Shown in pieces: positions 1 through 10,228 of a DNA stretch of 64,000 nt. Location of the stretch: NCBI GenBank assembly GCA_009746045.1, contig RPFO01000246.1, positions 1,145,795 to 1,209,794 of the forward strand, given 5' to 3'. How positions within the stretch are numbered: position 1 is the stretch's first letter; each line of letters opens with the position of its first letter. Under the pieces are notes generated by a model. The model was not told where the DNA came from. It saw nothing but the letters and a program-made list of their open reading frames with translations, and searched no databases. This DNA is from Mesostigma viride (Eukaryota > Streptophyta > Mesostigmatophyceae > Mesostigmatales > Mesostigmataceae). The position numbers and the translations under genes were made by a program.

Positions 1-443
1 TGGGTGCTTTTGGGCGCCGCGCCGCGTACTTTATTAGTGGTCCTTATCCTTTGGTAGAATGTAGTGGACCAGCGTGCATCTGTGTAGCTGCCTGTGCATC
101 TGTAGGCGAGGGCCAGGTCGGCCCGAGCATGTTGGACCGTTGGTGACCATTTATGCACGTTCCACCCCTCGTGTGGTCACTCGGCGTGTGTTAAATGAGT
201 TAACACATATAGGCTTGGGTCACGGCAGTGTAGTGTGTTTCCTTCCTCTATTCCTGGAATAAACGGGTTCGGGTAAATGGTTGTATGGCGTATTATAGCA
301 ACACATACGTGAATGCATTGAGATCAGCTCCGTCTCGTTCGTCTTTCGCTAGGGGTTTGAGTAGAGGAGGCCTGACCAATTTAGGTAGCTTCAGGCCCAG
401 TAGAGGTAGAGGTGGAGGTTACTAGAAGTTTAGGACGTAACAA
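1..443. other. No recognisable gene at window start
   Basis: Only short unconvincing ORFs occur here. The stretch just precedes the LINE ORF1 remnant and may be its 5' untranslated region, since pyrimidine- and purine-rich leader-like sequence runs into it without a visible boundary. No repeat partner was found elsewhere in the window. Confidence 0.4.
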
Positions 444-1488
444 TTGGCTACGCTGGCCTCAGGAGCCTCCTGCATGAGCGCAGACGGGCAGCCACAGCAG
501 CTGCAGCATCCCCGCAGAGCAGCACCTCCCCCACTGAGCACGGACTCCATCCGAGCTGCAGTGGCGGAGCAGCTGGCGCCGATGGCTGAGCAGCTCGCCG
601 CCCTGAACGCGCCTGACGGCCCACTCAACACTCTCTCGGCCAAGGTCAACAACATTGAAGCCAGAGTCGCCCTTAAGCTCCAGCCTCAGTTTACTGCTAC
701 GCAAGAGCACATTGCCACCAAAGTTTCCGAGGCCACAGCCACTGTGACCACCCGCCTTAACCAGGTGGAAGGCCGAGTCGGCCAAGGCACCGTGAAACTT
801 GAGGCAGTTGCTGCCAAGGTAGCTAGACGCCCTGGCCACGCAGGCCTCCCCGAGATCGCCGAGCGAACGGCCACCATCGCCGCCCAACCTGCTGGTAGGG
901 CTAGCGATGACCCCTCGACTCACGCCTCCTGGGCGGACCTGCTCAAGAGCCAGGCATCCTCTACCACGACCGCCATCGCCACCAAGCTCCAGGTGCTGGA
1001 AGACACGCGCCGCGAGGCCGCTGACCGCGACCGTCGCCGCTGCCGGGTCATCCTCAGGCGCTTCGACATGCCACCGGAGGAGACCCCAGACTCTCTTCTC
1101 GACGAGCTGAAGAAACAGCTCTTGGCGTGCATCATTGTAGCTGCCAGGTGCGATACTGCAGGGCGCCTACCGCCTGCCCCATCCACGGGCCAAGGCTGGG
1201 CCCCCTCCAGTGGTCCTCACCTTCAGCGACATCACAGCCCGAGTTCGGTTCCTCTCTCGCCGCAAGAAGCTGGTGGACATGCACCTCCTGGTCGCTTGAC
1301 GACGACCTGACGCCAGCCCAGCAGCAGCAACGCCGCGATCAGTGCATGGCCCGACTACATCCGCCACAAGACCAACCCCGAGAAGCCCCAAGTGTACTGG
1401 CGGGGCGGGGACCTCTATGTCAACAAGGAACTGTGGAAGCCCGGCCCCGGGCTTCCCCGGGATACAGCACTCCAGCTAGTTGTCTAGA
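444..1488 (+). pseudogene. LINE ORF1-like protein, broken
   Basis: The first 288 codons are open. They encode an Ala/Gln-rich start, then a long heptad-like helical stretch (about residues 35-180, repeatedly AAVAEQLAPMAEQLAAL-like), then an RRM-like segment around CRVILRRFDMPPEETPDSLL (about residues 200-225). The reading then jumps frame at least twice. Downstream frames continue with VVLTFSDITARVRFLSRRKK and KPQVYWRGGDLYVNKELW, typical of the C-terminal half of L1-type ORF1 proteins. Coiled coil plus RRM plus basic C-terminal domain is the known layout of these RNA-binding chaperones. No adjoining ORF2 follows, so this is a truncated, frameshifted remnant. It could belong to any of the LINE families further right. 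Confidence 0.6.
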
Positions 1489-1639
1489 TGGGGGCAATCG
1501 ATTATGGGATAGCTTAGGCATTACCGCACTTGAAACGATATTAGCGCACAGCGTTATAGTACCTTCAATTATAGCTCTGGCACCTTGTGGCCATCAGCTT
1601 GCGCCTTAATTAGCCGACGTCTTGAGCCCACCTCACATT

Positions 1640-1872
1640 TGTAGCATAAGCTATGCGTCAGCCTACCTATGGTATTGCACTGGTTGATTTGTATTGCACC
1701 CACAGTGTTGCGCCCCGGCACCATGCATGCCGTGGAGAGAGCGCTCTGTGGCCTGCCCACCTGCGGCAGTGAGAGAAGCTAGGGCGCCCTCCCTCCTTCT
1801 CGCTGTGTATATAGGGTTGAAGGTTCCTTTACTCTGTATTGGCACCCACGTGACGCAGTCACGTGCTTATTA
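1640..1872 (-). repeat. Left arm of ~235-bp inverted repeat pair
   Basis: The reverse complement of this segment matches 12335-12565 along its whole length, by eye roughly 80-85% with small indels. Shared blocks include GCACGTGACTGCGTCAC, GGGGCGCAACACTGTGGG and CCTGACGCATAGCTTA. The CACGTGACTGC edge faces inward, next to TTAATTAATTAAT; the CATAGCTTA edge faces outward. The two arms enclose 10.4 kb of LINE debris. No coding sequence is apparent. Confidence 0.75.
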
Positions 1873-1883
1873 ATTAATTAATG

Positions 1884-2186
1884 TCAAAGCTCTATCTATA
1901 CTACGATAAGACCAATGGAAACTCCTAACGGGAGGAACCTAATAGCCCTGCTGCACCGCAAAATCAGCCCGCATACGGCGGAGCATGATGTCAGCCATGG
2001 CCCGAGTCAGCGCCACCGACAAGCGCTGACGCCAATATGACGTCCAGGTCCGGCCGCGCCGACCATGGGGCCCGCTGGCCCTCCAGGTCCAGCCGGTCCT
2101 CCCGGAGCCGGCAACACTCCTTGAAGAAGGCGGAGGTCAGGGGGCCCATGGCCCCAAACTCCTCCAGGACAAAGGGCACCTTTTAA
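1884..2186 (-). mobile_element. LINE-2 family 3' fragment (5'-truncated)
   Basis: On the minus strand this encodes VPFVLEEFGAMGP, then ECCRLREDRLDLEGQ, and after a one-base slip the end WRQRLSVALTRAMADIMLRR-type, a C-terminal LINE polyprotein domain. It is followed by a 3' untranslated region containing GTTCCTCCCGTTAGG and CATTGGTCTTATCGTAG. Other copies lie at 7796-8037 and around the solo LTR near 9 kb. The domain is homologous to, but distinct from, the LINE-1 family copies nearby. Confidence 0.65.
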
Positions 2187-2970
2187 CTGGTTCCTCTATC
2201 TCCATATCGCTCTCCTCCGGGTGGTGAGTGCCATGATAATTTCGGTCGGTCTTTCCCCACTCCACCATCAAGTGCGAGGACGCGGATGGGGCTGCCCGCG
2301 ATCTACTCACCCAACCACCGCCCCGACATTACCGTGCTTGACTACGACGGGCAGGGTTGCCACCTGCTCATCGATGTCTCCGTGGCTCGGCCGCTCTCCG
2401 GTCGCCACATCCTGAGTCCGGGCGGCTGTGGATGCCGGCGCTGCAGCCGCTGTGGCTGAGCGCGATCGACAATTAGTTTGCCTCCTACGGCAATGTGGGG
2501 CCCCACCGGGTCATCCCCTTTGTCCTTGAGTGAGGAGTTCGGGGCCATGGGCCCCAAGACAGCGGAGTTTTTCCACGAGTGCTGCCAGCGCCGTGAAGAC
2601 CGCCTCGACCTCGAGGGTCAGCCCGCCCCGTGGTCGGCCCGCACGTGGTCCTCGTATTGGCGGCAGCGCCTGTCACTCGCCCTCACTCGCACTGCATGTG
2701 GCTGATGTGTTATTCCGCCGCACCCGGGCCGACTTTGTCGCGACCCATGCGGTCTAGATCCCTTCCAGGCCTGCATGGTGGGCCGGCAGCGCTGTTGCTG
2801 CGTGTAGTTTGGTGATGTATAGTTAGTTGTACCTTGTGCAGCTGGCGTGATCCTTGGATGTCCGTGTCAGATTGCTATTCATTTCTTCAGGGTTATTCTC
2901 CCAGTTATCGGGTTTTTCCTTATGTTGCATGCCCATCTCACCTCCGTCATCTATCATTCTCAATGAATCT
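2187..2970 (+). mobile_element. LINE-1 family 3' fragment (5'-truncated)
   Basis: Contains the broken C-terminal coding end of a LINE polyprotein: HRPDI..LDYDGQGCHLLIDV, then FVL..EEFGAMGPKTAEFF and WRQRLSLALTRT. The stop follows CATGCGGTC, then a ~200-bp 3' untranslated region that ends TCTATCATTCTCAATGAAT. Extra bases (such as TGAG before GAGGAGTTC) break the frame. The shared 3' end with a variable 5' start is the usual signature of LINE insertion. Confidence 0.65.
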
Positions 2971-3085
2971 ATATTTTGCTTTGGTTTGAGTGATTTCACT
3001 CTGCTGTAAGTAATTATATTTTTTAAGTATATATGTATTCATTGAGAATGATAAATAAGTTACAGCTAGAGGTGAGAGGGGCATG
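2971..3085. mobile_element. LINE tail junction: LINE-2 tail and inverted LINE-1 tip
   Basis: The first ~65 bases (GCTTTGGTTTGAGTGATTTCA...) are the very end of the LINE-2 3' untranslated region in plus orientation. They abut ~45 bases of the LINE-1 extreme 3' end in minus orientation (ATTCATTGAGAATGATA...GCATGCAAC). The same LINE-2 tail to inverted LINE-1 tip junction recurs at about 8037. Confidence 0.55.
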
Positions 3086-3329
3086 CAACCAGTGATTCGA
3101 TTAAGGTTTTTGTTGCTAGTGGCGCTAGGCCACTTGTGGCGTTTTGAACTACAAAAACTTCCGTTGACTCGGCCAATGTGTGGCTTTAAGCCAATTAAAA
3201 TTGGGCTTGGCACGGCCACGTGTGGCGGGCTGGCTTTCCAACCATTCATTGGAAGTAGAACGGCGGGGTCAGCGCGGCGCGGCGCCGTACTGGCTGAGTA
3301 TACAGGGCGGGTCTCTGCCTGCTGGCCGC
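3086..3329. other. Gene-free; GGCCA-TGTGGC motif cluster
   Basis: No gene is visible. Short near-palindromes such as GGCCACTTGTGGC, GGCCAATGTGTGGC and CGGCCACGTGTGGCGG are clustered. Relatives of the motif occur again at 4160-4360. Confidence 0.4.
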
Positions 3330-3480
3330 AGTTAGGTTAAATAGTGCCGGAACCTTTTGCCCACTGAGGCAAATCGGTCCGTCACACTATTTTGCCCGGA
3401 ATAACCACTTCCGAGCACCCAAGTTAATTCGGCCGATTTGCCTCAGTGGGCAAAAGGTTCCGGCACTATTTAACCTAACT
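3330..3480. repeat. TRIM terminal repeat 1 (151 bp, palindromic)
   Basis: Begins AGTTAGGTTAAATAGTGCCG and ends with its inverted complement; the arms pair over about 48 bp around a ~55-bp loop. A terminal repeat that is itself a large hairpin is unusual. Confidence 0.75.
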
Positions 3481-3613
3481 AAAACCTGGCCCCGTGGAGG
3501 GGGAGTCGAATAGACCTGGAGACAACCGCCTGGGCTAGTGCACGCAAATGATATTGCGTCGGAACTGTCTCTGGCAGGTTTCGAACCCCTGACCTCCAAG
3601 GTGGCCAGGTCTT

Positions 3614-3737
3614 AGTTAGGTTAAATAGTGCCGGAACCTTTTGCCCACTGAGGCAAATCGGTCCGTCACACTATTTTGCCCGGAATAACCACTTCCGAGC
3701 ACCCAAGCTAATTCGGCCGGCACTATTTAACCTAACT
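3614..3737. repeat. TRIM terminal repeat 2 (124 bp, internally deleted)
   Basis: Matches repeat 1 almost base for base up to CTAATTCGGCCG, then lacks about 27 bp of the right hairpin arm and resumes at GGCACTATTTAACCTAACT. It is followed directly by the GCCGC target duplication. Confidence 0.75.
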
Positions 3738-4368
3738 GCCGCCCGTGTAGATTAATCCTCAGTTCGACGCATTTTGCCGCACTTGCTCGTTTGCGTTCGT
3801 ACTTTTGCGTACTTTTTCGTACTTTTTTGTACTTTTTAATATCGTTGTCGCAATGATTCGGTCCCCATTCTCGACGATGGATTCGAGGATACTTTCGTCT
3901 CTAAGACACTGCTCCGAAGACGATGATTTTGATTGGACAAGACTTTGGTTGATTCTTGTAATACAATTCTACCTAGCTCACTGCACACTGCACCGGTCTA
4001 CAGTAGCTACTACTGTAGCTCACTACGGTAGTCACTGCTCAGTGCCCAGCCTGTCCCGAGCGGCCAGCGGGCCACTTGGCGCTACTAACATGCACTAAGC
4101 GGTATGCACTGTTGCACTTTTCTGAAGGGAGATTCGTGGCGGAACGCCGGCCGGAAGTTCGGCTGACACTGCCAATTGTGGCGTAACCTGTACTAGAGTG
4201 AACTTCAGGCACGGCCACTCTGTGGCGAAACGAAACTAGAAAGTAGAACAGCACGGCCAATTTGTGGCTTCTTGGGGGCCTTGTCAAATAGGGTGGCACC
4301 GCCACATTTTACCAAAAAAAGTGTCACACCGCCACATTTGGCGGCATATCGCCACTAATCGAAACACT
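3738..4368. other. Gene-free spacer
   Basis: No supportable gene. It holds a short CGTACTTTTT low-complexity run (about 3799-3838) and, from 4160, several copies of a GGCCA...TGTGGC / CCGCCACATTT motif like that at 3120-3230. Confidence 0.4.
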
Positions 4369-4496
4369 GCATGCAACATAAGGAAAACCCGGAAAAGAAG
4401 AAGAACCCTGAAGAAATAATAATAGGAATCTGACACGGACGTCCAAGGATCACGCCAGCTGCACAAGGTACAACTAACTACTACATCACTATATAT
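4369..4496 (-). mobile_element. LINE-1 family 3' tip
   Basis: Only the last ~125 bases of the LINE-1 3' untranslated region are present, from GCATGCAACATAAGGAAAA to the CAGCTGCACAAGGTACAAC region in minus orientation. A second, longer minus-strand copy follows immediately, so the two are in tandem. Confidence 0.6.
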
Positions 4497-5345
4497 GTTC
4501 ATGCATTGAGAATAATAGTTACGGAGGTGAGAGGGGCCGGCATGCAACATAAGGAAAACCCCTAAAAGAAGAAGAACCCTGATCGAAGAAATTAATAGGA
4601 ATCTGACACGGACATCCAAGGATCACGCCAGCTGCATAAGATACAACTAACTACATCACAAAACTACGGCACGCAGCAACAGCGCTGCCGGCCCACCATG
4701 CAGGCCTGGAAGGGATCTAGACCGCATGCCGGGTCGCGACAAAGTCGGCCCGGGTGCGGCGGAATAACACATCAGCCACGGTGAGGGCGAGTGACAGCTA
4801 GGCGCTGCCGCCAATAGTCCAGGACCACGTGCGGGCAGACCACGGGGCGGTCTGACCCTCGAGGTCGAGGCGGTCTTCACGGCGCTCAGCAGCACGATCG
4901 TGGAAAAACTCCGCTGTCTTGGGGCCCAAGGCCCCGAACTTCTCAAGGACAAAGGGGATGAGCCGGTGGGGCCCCGCATTGCCGTGGGAGGCCGGCACAC
5001 TTGTCGCGCTCAGCCACAGCGGCTGCAGCGCCGGCATCCACAGCCGCCCGGAGGATATGTGGCGACGGGAGAGCGGCCGAGCCACGGAGACATCGATGAG
5101 CAGGTGGCAACCCTGCCCGTCGTAGTCAAGCACGGTAAGTTATGTCGGGGCGGTGGTTGGGTGAGTAGAGGGCGGCCTCATCGGTGTCCTCGCACTTGAT
5201 GGTGGAGTGGGGAAAGACCGACCGAACCATGGCACACACCACCCGGAGGAGAGCGGTATGGATCTCGATAGAGGAACCAGTTCTGGTTCGGCTGGCCACC
5301 CATGCACGCGATGTAGTGCGTCCCAGTGGTATCGAGAGCAAGCCC
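4497..5345 (-). mobile_element. LINE-1 family 3' fragment
   Basis: Minus-strand 5'-truncated copy. It carries the C-terminal coding end (PHRLIPFVLEKFGALGPKTAEFF and RREDRLDLEGQTAPWSARTW in shifted frames) and the 3' untranslated region. The frame is broken by small indels (such as the extra GATC near 4895 and GCC near 4730). The left end carries the usual CATTGAGAAT tip. Confidence 0.65.
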
Positions 5346-5374
5346 GCTCACTATATATGTGTAGTCACTAGAGG

Positions 5375-7430
5375 GGGATATAATCCTCATCTGAGCTGAC
5401 AGCAGAGCTTACAGTAGAGGACAGTCCTCTACTGTAATTGCACAGACGAGGTGGGTAGTGTAGTGGCTATCCTCAGGGGCACCTATAACCTCCACCTGCG
5501 GACTTCGACCCTGCATATTTCTAGCCGAATGGGCCGCGGGGCCCTGCATAGGGAGAAAACAGGAGTGCTCATGGCAGCCCGTCAGGAAGGTGCCGGCTTA
5601 TCGCAGACGGCAACCCGTTTCTCGATTATTAATTGTCTAGATCATGCAGGCGCGGAGTACACGGATAGTCGGCCCTGCAGAAGCGGCCTGCATCCTCAAG
5701 CAATTATGTCACATAGTAGGTCCCGGTCACGCCGCGCGTCGGTGCGGGGCCGGCGCGCGCAAGTTTGCCACAGTCTGTGGGTTGCAACGGGACAAGGGGA
5801 CCCCAGGTGCCACAGGAAGATCGAGGTGTCTACCTGGTTGGCCAGTCCAATAAGGCCGCTCGCATGGCCCACAACGGTATTCACCTGGTCTGTGCAAGCA
5901 ACTGAGATGCGGCCGGCAAAGAGGAGGAGGCGGCCTATCGGATCGGGGTGACAAGAGGGAGCTCGCGCAGTATAGATAGAGCTTGGCCCGGGTGCGGCGC
6001 TCTTCTTGGTATATAGCGGTCACCGAGGACGTGACGGAGCATTAGATCGAGTCAGACCGATCGAGTGCCGTCAAGCTGCTTGCTCAGCGCCTGGTCCAGG
6101 GTCCACGCGCACCTCGAAGCCGTACAATTAAAGGAGGATGCTGAGGACAAGGGCCTGAACAGAATGTGCTTGCGCCGCTCGAACTCAGGTATATATAGCG
6201 ACATATGTCCAGAACCGGCCTGTTGAGGCGGCGGCTCCAGGGCCGCCCAGGCCGGTGCATGGCCAATGCGGGTGTTGATGTCGTCGGCCGTGGTCGAGGG
6301 GAGCCGGCCAGCTGCAAAGGAGCTTGAAGCGAGTCGCCGGGGGGATGGGGCTGCCGTCCAGCAGGAGGATCGAGGGTGGGTGGGGTGGTCCCAGCGGGGA
6401 AGCCGATGGCCATGCATGACCTCCGTTTTCTTGCATGCTGATCTCATAATAAGCCCCACCGCCCGCGCTAGAATTATTATTCCAGTGACAAGCCCGGTGG
6501 CGGCTATCTAGCCTGATGCAGAGTCCGGTGAGCGGACTCCGGGGTCTCCACGAGCGTCGTGTCATCATGTGTCATCTATTAAACTGCAGTTTAATAGATC
6601 AGGTCGCTCAGTCGGTAGGGTGGGTCAACCCCGCCGTAGCTGGCGTAGTAGATCCTTGATCTCGATCCCTGGCTGGCGCCCTAGCTATAGCTCCATGCAC
6701 CCGGGCAAAGCGGGCTTGTGCACGTTCGCCGATCATAATATAGTCCACCATAATGTTGATAGATATGGGGAGAGCACTGTCACAGCTCTGCCACATGCAC
6801 CCCTGTGTGCAGGGGGGCGGGGACGCCGGAGTGACGCCGTCAGCGGTACGGACCTGGGCTTGGGACCCTTCATAGAGCTGCATGGCGGATGATATATCGC
6901 AACAATATTTTTACGATGGAACAGGTGTACACCAACCATACGTACATAGTAACAGTTGTAGGACCACCCATAGTAGGGCTTCCCATATCAAGGAGACAAC
7001 CATATGAAAACCGTATCGAAATTTGCCTTAATTGGTGCATAATCCACGAAGATCAATATAGCAATGCATGGTATAAGATGCCGGGGGGGCCCCAGGCGGC
7101 CCGCTTCCTCAATCAGGCGGCGCGCAGTCATGGTGACCATATAACACAATTGCGACCAACACGGAAGCCCATCTGGGACTCACCATAACAGTAGGTGGGA
7201 CTCGAGGCTGCCGCACGCATGCGGCTCAGCAGGAGACTTTCAGCACGCAGCTTAATTGGAGCTAGGCAGACGCCGGGGTAGTAAGTTGCCGGTATCCGCG
7301 GCCGGGACCCCTCGCCCTCGTAAAGCATGACCCGGACAGCGCGGTCATCAATCCAATACATCGGTGGGGGGGGCGGGGGAGGCCACCTCGAAGAATGCGG
7401 TTGCAATTTGTATGGTTTAACGCCCAATGT
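5375..7430 (-). pseudogene. LINE-3 family reverse transcriptase, degenerate
   Basis: Reading the minus strand across frames gives recognisable RT blocks in order: QMGFRVGRN; TARRLIEEAGRL and FVDYAPIKANFDTV (palm motif, about 7000-7190); YEGSQAQVRTADGVTP; IMVDYIMIGERA (6640-6870); KKTEVM, then FKLL..WLAP and DDINTRIGHA (6230-6420); RRKHILFRPL and AWTLDQALSKQLDGTR (6070-6180). A C-terminal part follows near 5400-5800, matching 13376-13777. This is the standard order of palm, thumb and post-RT region in LINE ORF2 proteins. Stops and indels every 50-150 bases show an old dead copy. The catalytic YADD box was not recognisable. Confidence 0.6.
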
Positions 7431-7567
7431 TAACGCCCAAATTGGTTTAACGCGCCGCGGAGGAAAGGCTCAAGCTCAGGCACTGTCTTAACCACCTCCC
7501 GGCCGGTGAAATATTGTCCACTCCCATGGCAGCATCGTTGCGGAGGGTGCATGGAGCTATACAGTGT

Positions 7568-7795
7568 AGATCCCTCCCATGCAGGCCTGCATGGTGGGCC
7601 GGCAGCGATGTTGCTGGTAGTCGTAGTTTTGTGATTTATAGTTAGTTGTACCTTGTGCAGCTGGCGTGATCCTTGGATGTCCGTGTCAGATTCCTCTTTT
7701 AATTTCTTCAGGGTTATGCTCCCAGTTATCGGGTTTTTCCTTATGTTGCATGCCCATCTCACCTCCGTAATCTATCATTCTCAATGAATATATAT
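7568..7795 (+). mobile_element. LINE-1 family 3' tip
   Basis: Contains only the 3' untranslated region from GGCCTGCATGGTGGGCCGGC to CTCAATGAATATATATTGG. It is a severely 5'-truncated copy. The tail abuts the start of a LINE-2 fragment, again tail-to-head. Confidence 0.65.
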
Positions 7796-8037
7796 TGGCG
7801 TCAGCGCTTGTCGGTGGCGCTGACTCGGGCCATGGCTGACATCATGCTCCGCCGTACGCGGGCTGATTTTGCGGTGCAGCAGGGCTATTAGGTTCCTCCC
7901 GTTAGGCGTTTCCATTGGTCTTATCGTAGTATAGAGCTTTGACATGGCTCTGTATATAGGTTTATAGCTGGGCGTTTGCTTTGGTTTGAGTGATTTCACT
8001 CTGCTGTAAGTAATTATATTTACTTTATATATATTCA
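7796..8037 (+). mobile_element. LINE-2 family 3' fragment
   Basis: Opens in frame with WRQRLSVALTRAMADIMLRR and ends at a TAG stop after GCAGGGCTAT. The 3' untranslated region is CTCCCGTTAGGCGTTTCC... to CTGTAAGTAATTATATTTAC. This is the clearest copy of the LINE-2 coding end and shows its homology to the LINE-1 end (YWRQRLSLALTRTVADVLF). Confidence 0.65.
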
Positions 8038-8575
8038 TTGAGAATGATAGATTACGGAGGTGAGATGGGCATGCAACATAAGGAAAAACCCGATAACTGG
8101 GAGAATAACCCTGAAGAAATTAAAAGAGGAATCTGACACGGACATCCAAGGATCACGCCAGCTGCACAAGGTACAACTAACTATACATCACAAAACTACA
8201 CGCAGCAACAGCGCTGCCGGCCCACCATGCAGGCCTGGAAGGGATCTAGACCGCATGGGTCGCGACAAAGTCGGCCCGGGTGCGGCGGAATAACACATCA
8301 GCCACGGTGCGAGTGAGGGCGAGTGACAGGCGCTGCCGCCAATACGAGGACCACGTGCGGGCCGACCACGGGGCGGTCTGACCCTCGAGGTCGAGGCGGT
8401 CTTCACGGCGCTGGCAGCACTCGTGGAAAAACTCCGCTGTCTTGGGGCCCATGGCCCCGAACTCCTCAAGGACAAAGGGGATGACCCGGTGGGGCCCCAC
8501 ATTGCCGTAGGAGGCAAACTTGCCGCGCTCAGCCACAGCGGCAGCAGCGCCGGCATCCACAGCCGCCCGGATCGA
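8038..8575 (-). mobile_element. LINE-1 family 3' fragment
   Basis: Minus-strand copy with an open C-terminal coding end (minus ORF 8246-8590). It reads YGNVGPHRVIPFVLEEFGAM, TAEFFHECCQRREDRLDLEG and ALTRTVADVLFRRTRADF, followed by a stop and the full 3' untranslated region. It lies tail-to-tail with the LINE-2 copy at 7796-8037. Confidence 0.7.
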
Positions 8576-9480
8576 GGATATATATATCATAAATATATAA
8601 TTACTTACAGCAGAGTGAAATCACTCAAACCAAAGCAAACGCCCAGCTATAAACCTATATACAGAGCCATGTCAAAGCTCTATACTACGCGATAAGACCA
8701 ATGGAAACGCCTAACGGGAGGAACCTAATAGCCCTGCTGCACCGCAAAATCAGCCCGCGTACGGCGGAGCAAGTTAGCGAGCAGCCAGAACTGTGAGTTC
8801 CTGGTCTCTCACGCCACACACAACGGGATGAGCCAAAGTTGCAAAGGCAGCAACCTTTAACCCGTGCACCAAGCCACGACCACGGTGAGCGTTTCCACGT
8901 CCAATGTGGGAGCCTCGGTTCGTGCTTGCCAAGATCGCTGGTCATCCCCCATGACCAAGCTATATCCTTTGCGTTGTTCCTCGTTCCCATCGGCGTGACG
9001 AGGCACGTGCAGGCAGGCAAGCAAATCCTCAACGTCCACTGGCATCAGTGCAGAGCCAGGACGAACTGGATTTGCCTAGACTCTGCAACCTAGGAAGTAC
9101 AGGACCTGTCACAAGCCTGCAAGGCCTAGTATCCTTGTAGACCTGTGCCAGTCCTGTATTCCACCAGCCACAGGCTGCTGCTCCTCTGGTCTACGTGGAC
9201 CACAGTCACGTGATAGTCAGGCTAAGCCTGTGCAGGCACGGCCTGCCACGTGTCCTGTCCACTATACCAGAGGACTGTACCCTAGTCGGCCACGGACGGC
9301 TAGGACTTCGGGACCTCATATCTTTCTCGTCCCTTGTCTGTTTCAGGCGGTCAGCACGGCGTTGGAAAGGTCTTTCCAAACTGCATCCACTTAGCATATT
9401 GGTTGCCCAAAATGCTAACTGAGCATGATGTCAGCCATGGCCCGAGTCAGCGCCACCGACAAGCGCTGACGCCAATATGA
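8576..9480 (-). mobile_element. LINE-2 family 3' fragment, split by a solo LTR
   Basis: The minus-strand LINE-2 tail and coding end run from about 8588 to 8771 and resume at 9421-9480, where CATGATGTCAGCCATGGCCC continues the sequence seen uninterrupted at 1984-2040. The gap is exactly the 649-bp solo LTR plus one GAGCA duplication, so the LTR inserted after this LINE fragment was in place. Confidence 0.75.
8772..9420 (-). mobile_element. Solo LTR of the retrotransposon E family
   Basis: This 649-bp element starts AGTTAGCGAGC and ends AAAATGCTAACT. It is flanked by GAGCA at 8767-8771 and 9421-9425. Its reverse complement matches the 5' LTR of element E (56590-57234) through most of its length, from AGTTAGCATTTTGGGCAACC onward. 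The best match is in the middle; the distal third is more diverged. It is a remnant of LTR-LTR recombination, with the same AGTT...AACT termini as the full elements. Confidence 0.88.
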
Positions 9481-10228
9481 CTGTATATATATCACTCCGG
9501 GTGGTGTGTGCCATGGTTCGGTCGGTCTTTCCCCACTCCACCATCAAGTGCGAGGACGCGGATGGGGCCGCCCTCTACTCACCCAACCATCGCCCCGATA
9601 TTACCGTGCTTGACTACGACGGGCAGGGTTGCCACCTGCTCATCGATGTCTCCGTGGCTCGGCCGCTTTCCGGTCGCCACATCCTCCGGGCGGCTGTGGA
9701 TGCCGGCGCTGCTGCCGCTGTGGCTGAGCGCGACAAGTTTGCCTCCTACGGCAATGTGGGGCCCCACCGGGTCATCCCCTTTGTCCTTGAGGAGTTCGGG
9801 GCCATGGGCCCCAAGACAGCGGAGTTTTTCCACGAGTGCTGCCAGCGCCGTGAAGACCGCCTCGACCTCGAGGGTCAGACCGCCCCGTGGTCGGCCCGCA
9901 CGTGGTCCTCGTATTGGCGGCAGCGTCTGTCACTCGCCCTCACTCGCACCGTGGCTGATGTGTTATTCCGCCGCACCCGGGCCGACTTTGTCGCGACCCA
10001 TGCGGTCTAGATCCCTTCCAGGCCTGCATGGTGGGCCGGCAGCGCTGTTGCTGCGTGTAGTTTTGTGATGTATAGTTAGTTGTACCTTGTGCCGCTGGCG
10101 TGATCCTTGGATGTCTGTGTCAGATTACTATTAATTTCTTCAGGGTTATTCTCCCAGTTATCGGGTTTTTCCTTATGTTGCATGCCTATCTCACCTCCGT
10201 AATCTATCATTCTCAATGAATATATATC
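9481..10228 (+). mobile_element. LINE-1 family 3' fragment, best-preserved coding end
   Basis: The open frame 9477-10010 (about 177 codons) holds the least damaged C-terminal domain: HRPDITVLDYDGQGCHLLID, ARPLSGRHILRAAVDAGAAA, PHRVIPFVLEEFGAMGPKTA and WRQRLSLALTRTVADVLFRR, ending at TAG after CATGCGGTC. The pattern (R-P-D...DYDG...hhDV, then an Ala-rich helix, then P-F-V-x-E-x-x-G) is familiar from the C-terminal region of some LINE ORF2 proteins. The exact enzymatic role was not established. There is no start codon context; it is a 5' truncation. First unit of a four-copy direct array. Confidence 0.7.

Larger units (their letters stand above)
3330..3737. mobile_element. Miniature LTR element (TRIM-like), 408 bp
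   Basis: Two terminal direct repeats (3330-3480 and 3614-3737) start AGTTAGG and end CCTAACT. They enclose a 133-bp non-coding core. The whole unit is flanked by the 5-bp duplication GCCGC (3325-3329 and 3738-3742), which argues that it inserted as one LTR-type element instead of two independent fold-back elements. Termini and duplication length match the large retrotransposons of this window, which could supply its enzymes in trans. The core carries TGGCAGGTTTCGAACC, which reads like the antisense of a tRNA T-arm. No coding capacity. Confidence 0.7.

Noticed and set aside
74-262. 62-codon ORF at window start
   Set aside because: No domain, no homologous copy in the window, and plausible by chance in this composition.
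3480-3613. Possible tRNA gene on the minus strand (GGTTCGAAACC B-box)
   Set aside because: The T-arm-like piece is followed almost directly by CCA with no acceptor or D-arm; better explained as the core of the miniature LTR element.
3330-3737. Two independent palindromic MITEs
   Set aside because: A single GCCGC duplication flanks the pair as a unit and neither copy alone has matching flanks; a TRIM-like element is the simpler reading, though not proven.
5451-5951. Plus-strand 166-codon ORF
   Set aside because: Antisense shadow of the degenerate LINE-3 C-terminal region, which makes protein sense on the minus strand.
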